The position numbers were made by a program, and so were the translations under genes. The notes beneath the pieces were generated by a model, which was not told the DNA's origin, ran no database searches, and saw only the letters and a program-made list of their open reading frames with translations. Positions 58,401 to 64,000 of a DNA stretch of 64,000 nt are shown piece after piece (the first letter of the stretch is position 1; each line of letters begins with the position of its first letter). The stretch comes from Himantopus leucocephalus (Eukaryota > Chordata > Aves > Charadriiformes > Recurvirostridae), in assembly GCA_003993805.1 (NCBI GenBank), contig RSEF01000004.1, forward strand, positions 20,153,437 through 20,217,436, in the 5' to 3' direction.

Positions 58401-61400
58401 CCAAAACATAGGTGATGATTTCTTCAGGCTTTTAAAAAATCCTGAATTATGAATGTTGGCGTATTTCAATTCTTTTGTACCCACCTCTTCATAGTAACAG
58501 CCAGGGCCACGAGGATGTGAGAGACATGGGTTATCATGAAAGAATTAACTTATTTCCCAGATACAGACTGATGCACCAGCTATCATAACACTCTTACTGG
58601 TCTACAAAAGGAAGCAGAATGACTTCAGTAGACTGACCAACCCTCTTAATTTGGCTTAACCTCTATTCCTTGTTCCCTATGCCACATTTCTCTCACAAGC
58701 ACTACTTGCTTTCAAGGCTCTGCCCCTTAGCCCGTTACCTCTTTGTGTAGCATAGTTACTGAATTGTGTTTTCCCTCTGTGGAAATGGGGCCTTCTAACA
58801 AGGCAAGCAAAACCAGCGTTATTTAATGCTTGAAAATGTGACAAACCACCTTCAAGGTAACAGTCACTACTTGAATGGCTTTCCCTATTACCAATAGTCA
58901 TCTTTCTTTGGCTGTAATTGCTGCTTGGAGAGGACTGTACTGATTTGTAGATCTAATTATCTTAAAACAAAGCAAAAAACATTACTGTAACAAGAATATA
59001 GAACCCTGTGCTGCAGGGAAGAGAGATTAATGCTTTGTCTCTACTCAGAAGTCCAGGCATGGAGACCTGCTTAAAAGCAGAGCTGATGAGCCTCAGAGAG
59101 TTAATGAATTATCTGAGACATGGGAAAAGCTTGGGACCTGGGTAGCGGCCGGTTGGAAGGGTCTGGAGAGGAGGTCAGATGTGAAAGCTGGGGGTGTCTT
59201 CACCCCAGTGTTGTGGGACGTCCTTGGAGGTGACTGAAGAAGCTTGCTGTTCGCAGGCGGGGCTCTGAGGACAGCAGTGCCCTTCCCACCTGTGTCCACC
59301 AAAGTATTCTTGAACACCATCTCCTCTCCATAGGTGAAGTGCTTGTATTTGCTGTTGCTGTCTCTTGGTGTAGCTGGTCATAGAACATGCCGTATGAAAT
59401 CATGTAGATCTTGGAAAGTACTTGCTTGTGATTTCTTCATCATCTAAGGAAAAGCACCCATGTCCCTTCTGATAATCAGGGCATTTGAGTGTGAAAAATG
59501 TACCTTCAGTAGTCTGCTTGTTCTGTTCTTAATAGTTCTTTAACCTTTGCTTCTTGTAGGATTAATTAGCAAAACTCCCTTCATGCTCCTGACTCCAGTT
59601 AATACAATTTAATACAATAATAGTCCAGTTAATACTATTGCCTTTGTGTTTCACCCAGCCACTGGGCAGGTCCTTGTGGTTCGTATGATGCTGTAAGTTG
59701 AAAGCAGCCTGTTTCAGGGCATTTTGGACAGAGGGAGATAGTTGCACGCTGCTTTGTGTTGCTTCCTTGCTGGCTGCTGAGACTAATTGCTTTCAGGGCT
59801 ATACAAAAGCCTGATTTCACATGTTCTGCTCCGGGTGCAACTTTACATTGTCTAATAGTAAAGCAAAGACAGCACGCGAGATTGTTATATGCTGGGAAGG
59901 AGAAAAATCAATTTTAATCGCTGGAGTAGAGGGCTAGGGGGTAGAAGGTCATTGAAGATTAGCGATTGTGCTACAGCACTAAACCTGGCATGGAGTTCCT
60001 GGGAAAATAGAAAACCACGACCTGTGGAACAAAACCTGTGGTTGTATCGGTGTTGTGGCATATTGTTAAGGGAAAGATCACTCACAAAACCAGCTGGACT
60101 ATGTAGAGCTTGAGTTTCAGAGGGAAGGGGAATTTTTTTGGACACCGCTTACTAATTACCTGTAAAATAAGGAGAGAGTGAGGATTTGAGATAAAAACAG
60201 TCAGATCCTACCATAGTGTGATTGAAGCACAGCATTTCAATCTTGACACACAAACATCCTCAGTCCTGCAAGCAGCTGTGTGAGAATCTCACTGGGAATT
60301 GTATGTTTGTAAATGTCCTGCTGGAATTGCTAATGGTCATGTTAGCCTATGTGGGGGATTTTGAAAATATATAGGAGGTGATGCCCACTCCGTTAGAATT
60401 GCGTGCCTCCCGAGATTAGTCCGTTTTGTTTAGGGCTTCCCCCTGCATTGTTATTTGCTTTGACTATTTTCCCCTTTGCAAGGAAATGCTGATGATTAGC
60501 AAGCTTTCTCATAGGATGTCTGCTTTAGGACACTCACAGGAGTTTAGAGATCCCAATATGCGCTTTGAAAAGAGCCAGAAACCCAATTGCTCGCTGTTCA
60601 CACATGTAACCTTGCACAAGAAAGGCTCGTGAGTGAAAGTCAAAGAACTCAAAGGGAAATTATATACTGGCTTAGCTTTAGAAGCATTAGACAGCTTTCT
60701 TCTTCCTTATCAAAGAGTGATAATCAACTTTCTTCTTTGTGACAGAAGTAGCTGTAAAATAGTTCTCTCTCCCACCCTGCCTTTTTTCTTCTGTATTTCT
60801 TTAAAGTTTATTTTCCTTGTGCATACACGCCTACTCCACTGTGTGAGTTGATGGAGACTCTTTCATGAAATAACCATTAAAAAAGTCTGTAAAGCTTTTG
60901 TTGTCGCACACAAAACTGCACTTGCTTACTGTTTTAATATTTAGCTAAAATTCTGTTTTTGTTTTGAAAGAGTTCATACAAATAAGATATAGGATAAGGA
61001 AACTGAGTGGCAAAAAAATATAATCCTGAGAGAATATTAATTCTTACAAAGAAACAAACTTTAGAGAGTAAATTTTTTACAGAGTGTGTTGGGAAATGAT
61101 ACCAAGGAGAAAGGTACGAGGTGCAGCAGCCTCTTGCCTAGATCAAACATACATCACTTTCTTGGAGTGGAGAACCAGCCTATAGATTTCTCTAAACAGA
61201 ATATGTTTTCCTTAAAGATGCTGTGTGTGTCAGGTTAAGAAAACCAAATGCATTACTTACTTGATTTCCTTACTCGATTTCTAAAAGCAGAATATGTTGA
61301 GAAATCTCTCAGATCTCTTCTGAGAGCTATTTAGGTGTCTAAGTCCCATTGAATTCTCAGTTCGATGAAATCGATGGGAATTAGGCACCTGAAGAGCTTT

Positions 61401-64000
61401 ACAAACCTGGCTTTAAATTTACTCTTTCCGGAGGGGAGTGAGGGATTGGCGCTGTGGGTTGGGTCCCTCCCTTTCAGTTTTGTTCCTAGCAGGTTTGGGT
61501 GGGAGCATGGGTGCGAACCCTGCAGCTGCCTTTGGAGCTTAGGGGTGTGTGTAACTGTTGTTTTCATTTTACTTTTTGTTTTCAAACAAACCCCTTTTTT
61601 TTGGAAGTCAGCCTATGCATTGGGGCATGCTGGATGAATCCCTGTGCTTCACCTCCTGTACAAGGGAGGGTGTATAGTCTATTTTGTGCTTAACATGGGA
61701 ACAGGACCCAAATTAAGACACATCTTGGTAGCGGATTTTAATTAAAGACCAAAAAAGCCGTAAGGAATTTATTCTTTTCCAATGGAAACAAGTTCTTCTG
61801 TTAGAACGTGACTGCATCAAGCTAATTACACCATGAGAATGAAAATGTTTCATCTTAAGCCTGTGCTACAGCCCTCAGTACCTCCTTCATTTGTAGTGTA
61901 TCAAATGCTTACGCCAGAACTATAGGGTCACAGGCACAAAATAATCTGTATAAATTATGACTTTTTACCGTTTCCTTTTTATGAGTAGTAGGGAGACCAT
62001 TTGACACAATTACTATTGCAACCAAGTAAAGAGCAAGTATGCTACTCATTGATATATGACAGGAGTTATCTTCTTCTTGGTATGGGTCAAATGTCTTATT
62101 ATCATCCTGAATATTAACTCCTTTAACAGACTGTAACACTTCTGGACCCCTTTTATCGCCACTAGTGCTATCTCTGATGACCAGAATGTCAAAATGGATT
62201 CATTAAAACACAAGTCCCGTGTGTAAATAGATTTTAAATAAATGAGGCAGATGTATTAGGTGGCCTTTTTTCTGCCCCGTAAGGTCATGCGAAGGAGACA
62301 ATTAAAGATAAGCGTACAACATAGCCCTCAGCAAGGAAGAATACGGCAAAACTCAGCTCTTCATTTTCCACAATCGTATCAGCTCTCAGAGGTAAGTACA
62401 AGATGATCCCTTCTGTACTCCTCCATAGGGACACGTGTTTATTTTGCTTATGTGACCTTTTTAGTTTTCCTTTCCATTGCATCTTTCCCTGCAAGGAGAG
62501 GGTGTTTTACAGAAGTTGTACCTGAAAAGAAATCTGTATTTAATTTCCTGTTTCTCTTAAAAAAAGAGTAAAATGTTTGGGTTGACATCCTGTCTTTCAA
62601 AGCAGTCAGTAAGGTTTCACCTGTTGACCAGAAAGAGAAATGTTTCAGCCTCTGTATCTGTTTCTGTTCGAATAATAACTGCGGGGGTTCCTTGTCCCCG
62701 ATAGTTGGGGGACATGGGAATTTAAAATCATGCTAAAAGTGGTGGCTGCTTTAAAATATTCCTGTACATAGTCACTAGTATTTTTGCAGAAATGTAACTT
62801 GGATACAAATTTTCAGTGTATTATAGTAATTGACAGGCTGCCATCCGTACTCATTTCTTTTGTTCAGCAGTACTGTCTTGTACCACTCCCTATCCCTATC
62901 CCTTTGGTATCTCCCCTGAATTTTGACCATGCAGAAGGCCAATTTTGCTGTTATTTACACGCACGTGTCCTCCTTTATCTTAGTGTAGTAGCAGACAGAG
63001 GGGTCATCTGGGTCTCACACTGTAAACTAGAAATAAAAATTACTTGCATCCATCGGTCTGACAGGTAGGAGAATAAAACAGTGGCCTTAAAATTAGTGTT
63101 AGTGGCTTCATCTTCTAGAAGAGGTGGGCAGGGTAGCACTGGTTTACATCTGTCCTCTGTTGCGGGCTTGTCCCAAACCCCGACAGGGCTGCAGTTGACG
63201 GCAGTTGCTTCCAGCTTAGTGGAAGAGGATTCCCCGGAGATTCATCAGTCAATCTGCCTTTTCATTCCCACCTTCGCCAGGAGAAAAGATGTTTGTGGGG
63301 TAGCTTCAGTCACATCAATCAGGTTACTGCATTTTACAGTTTATCATCCCTCTTCCAGGAGTCTAACGTTGAGTGATCAAAGCGTGCGTGGAGAAATCCT
63401 GCTGTGGAAATGGTTTTCCTGCAGCCCTGCTTTGAGAGGTGACAGGGGACAAGTTGGGTGTCCTGAGCAGAGCCAGTGCGGTGCATGTCTATATACCAGT
63501 CAATTTTGACTTACGGATGTTTTCCCAATCCAAGTATGTTTTTTTGTTCACCAGCCAAACACTTTGTATTACTGTTTTTATTGTTGACAGTGTTTTATCT
63601 ATGTCTTTATCTGATATGACTCCAGGTAGTTTTGTTTGCTCTGGCACATTAACTGGTGTGGATTTTTGTGCAGCAATTCTTCATCTGTTTTGACGTGTGT
63701 ATCTGTCATTTTTATCAATTTTTGCCAAGACCAGACTGGGAGAATCTTAATCACAGTATTTGTTCTGGAGTTGTCTGTGTGTGAGCCCCTTCACATGAAT
63801 TCTCTTTCTTGGTGGCTGAAGGTCCCTGTGTTTTCTGAAAAGGAAGGTTTCATTTCCTTATACACTTCTTGTCCAATTTATTAAAATGCTGGCATTAGTC
63901 AGTCACCTGTTAATTGTTTTTATTACATTCCGGTGCAAATACCCGAACCGAGATCACGAGCTGGGCCGCGTGGTGGGCAAACAGAGAGAACCCCTGCTGC
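55471..64000. other. Unique noncoding sequence to the window end
   Basis: 55471-55910 is AT-rich and resembles the other blocks flagged as possible conserved elements, but has no standout motif. The remaining 8 kb hold only short frames (largest 63081-63509 plus, 142 codons, no domain), the 12-bp duplication at 57303 and a short CCCTAT triplet near 62888. No transposon is recognised. Confidence 0.55.
57303..57328. repeat. 12-bp tandem duplication
   Basis: The unit 'aatgggaaatga' occurs twice in succession with two extra bases of a third copy, all identical. Confidence 0.93.

Noticed and set aside
59145..59165. Antisense CR1 tail ('ggttggaagggtctgg')
   Set aside because: Only about ten bases match; the octamer end and the 'gatcatc' block are missing.
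62880..62905. Interstitial telomere repeat (CCCTAT units)
   Set aside because: Only about three degenerate units and not CCCTAA.

Overview
The window looks like 64 kb of bird nuclear DNA with no protein-coding or RNA gene that can be supported. The clearest taxonomic sign is two 5'-truncated CR1 retrotransposon tails (about 26215-26357 and 44694-44930), both on the + strand. Each ends in the family's 3' signature: a 'ggttgga..ta/gatgatc..aggtcccttcc' block followed by one or two copies of an 8-bp ATTCTGTG-type unit. CR1 also occurs in turtles and crocodilians, but such low repeat density, with short A/C- and T/G-rich low-complexity tracts, fits a bird best. No CR1 copy is full length and I recognise no SINE, LTR or DNA transposon family.

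Coding content: every open frame is short, and most overlap frames on the opposite strand. None shows a recognisable domain except the CR1 ORF2 C-terminus in the second CR1 tail. The two longest (208 codons at 13290-13916 minus, 217 codons at 51666-52319 plus) are within what chance gives in 128 kb of strand. One GC-rich, high-GC3 frame ending in a stop at 17949-17951 on the minus strand is kept as a weak terminal-exon candidate. The window is therefore best read as a large intron or intergenic DNA. Any function is most likely regulatory.

Layout: 1-6380 is ordinary unique DNA with homopolymer tracts; 6380-6780 is AT-rich; 7543-8315 holds a poly-C run and a G-quadruplex motif. 9236-9443 and 10227-10676 are near-identical direct duplications split by single Ns, almost certainly assembly artefacts. 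10680-18520 is unique DNA with a 100-N gap and a G-rich tract; 18520-18599 is a nested inverted repeat. 21000-22900 is AT-rich; 25078-25107 is a perfect purine/pyrimidine alternation; 26215-26357 is CR1. 26360-38100 is unique apart from a TTC tract, a 26-bp tandem duplication, a 14-bp palindrome and a second 100-N gap. 38120-39440 holds AT-rich blocks with octamer, homeodomain-type and TATA-like motifs (best enhancer candidate). 44694-44930 is CR1; 49852-50229 is a third assembly-type duplication; the remainder is unique DNA.

Assembly quality matters: there are two 100-N gaps, seven isolated single Ns, and three loci with duplicates flanking an N. Conservation, family membership and coding status could not be tested here because no alignment was possible.
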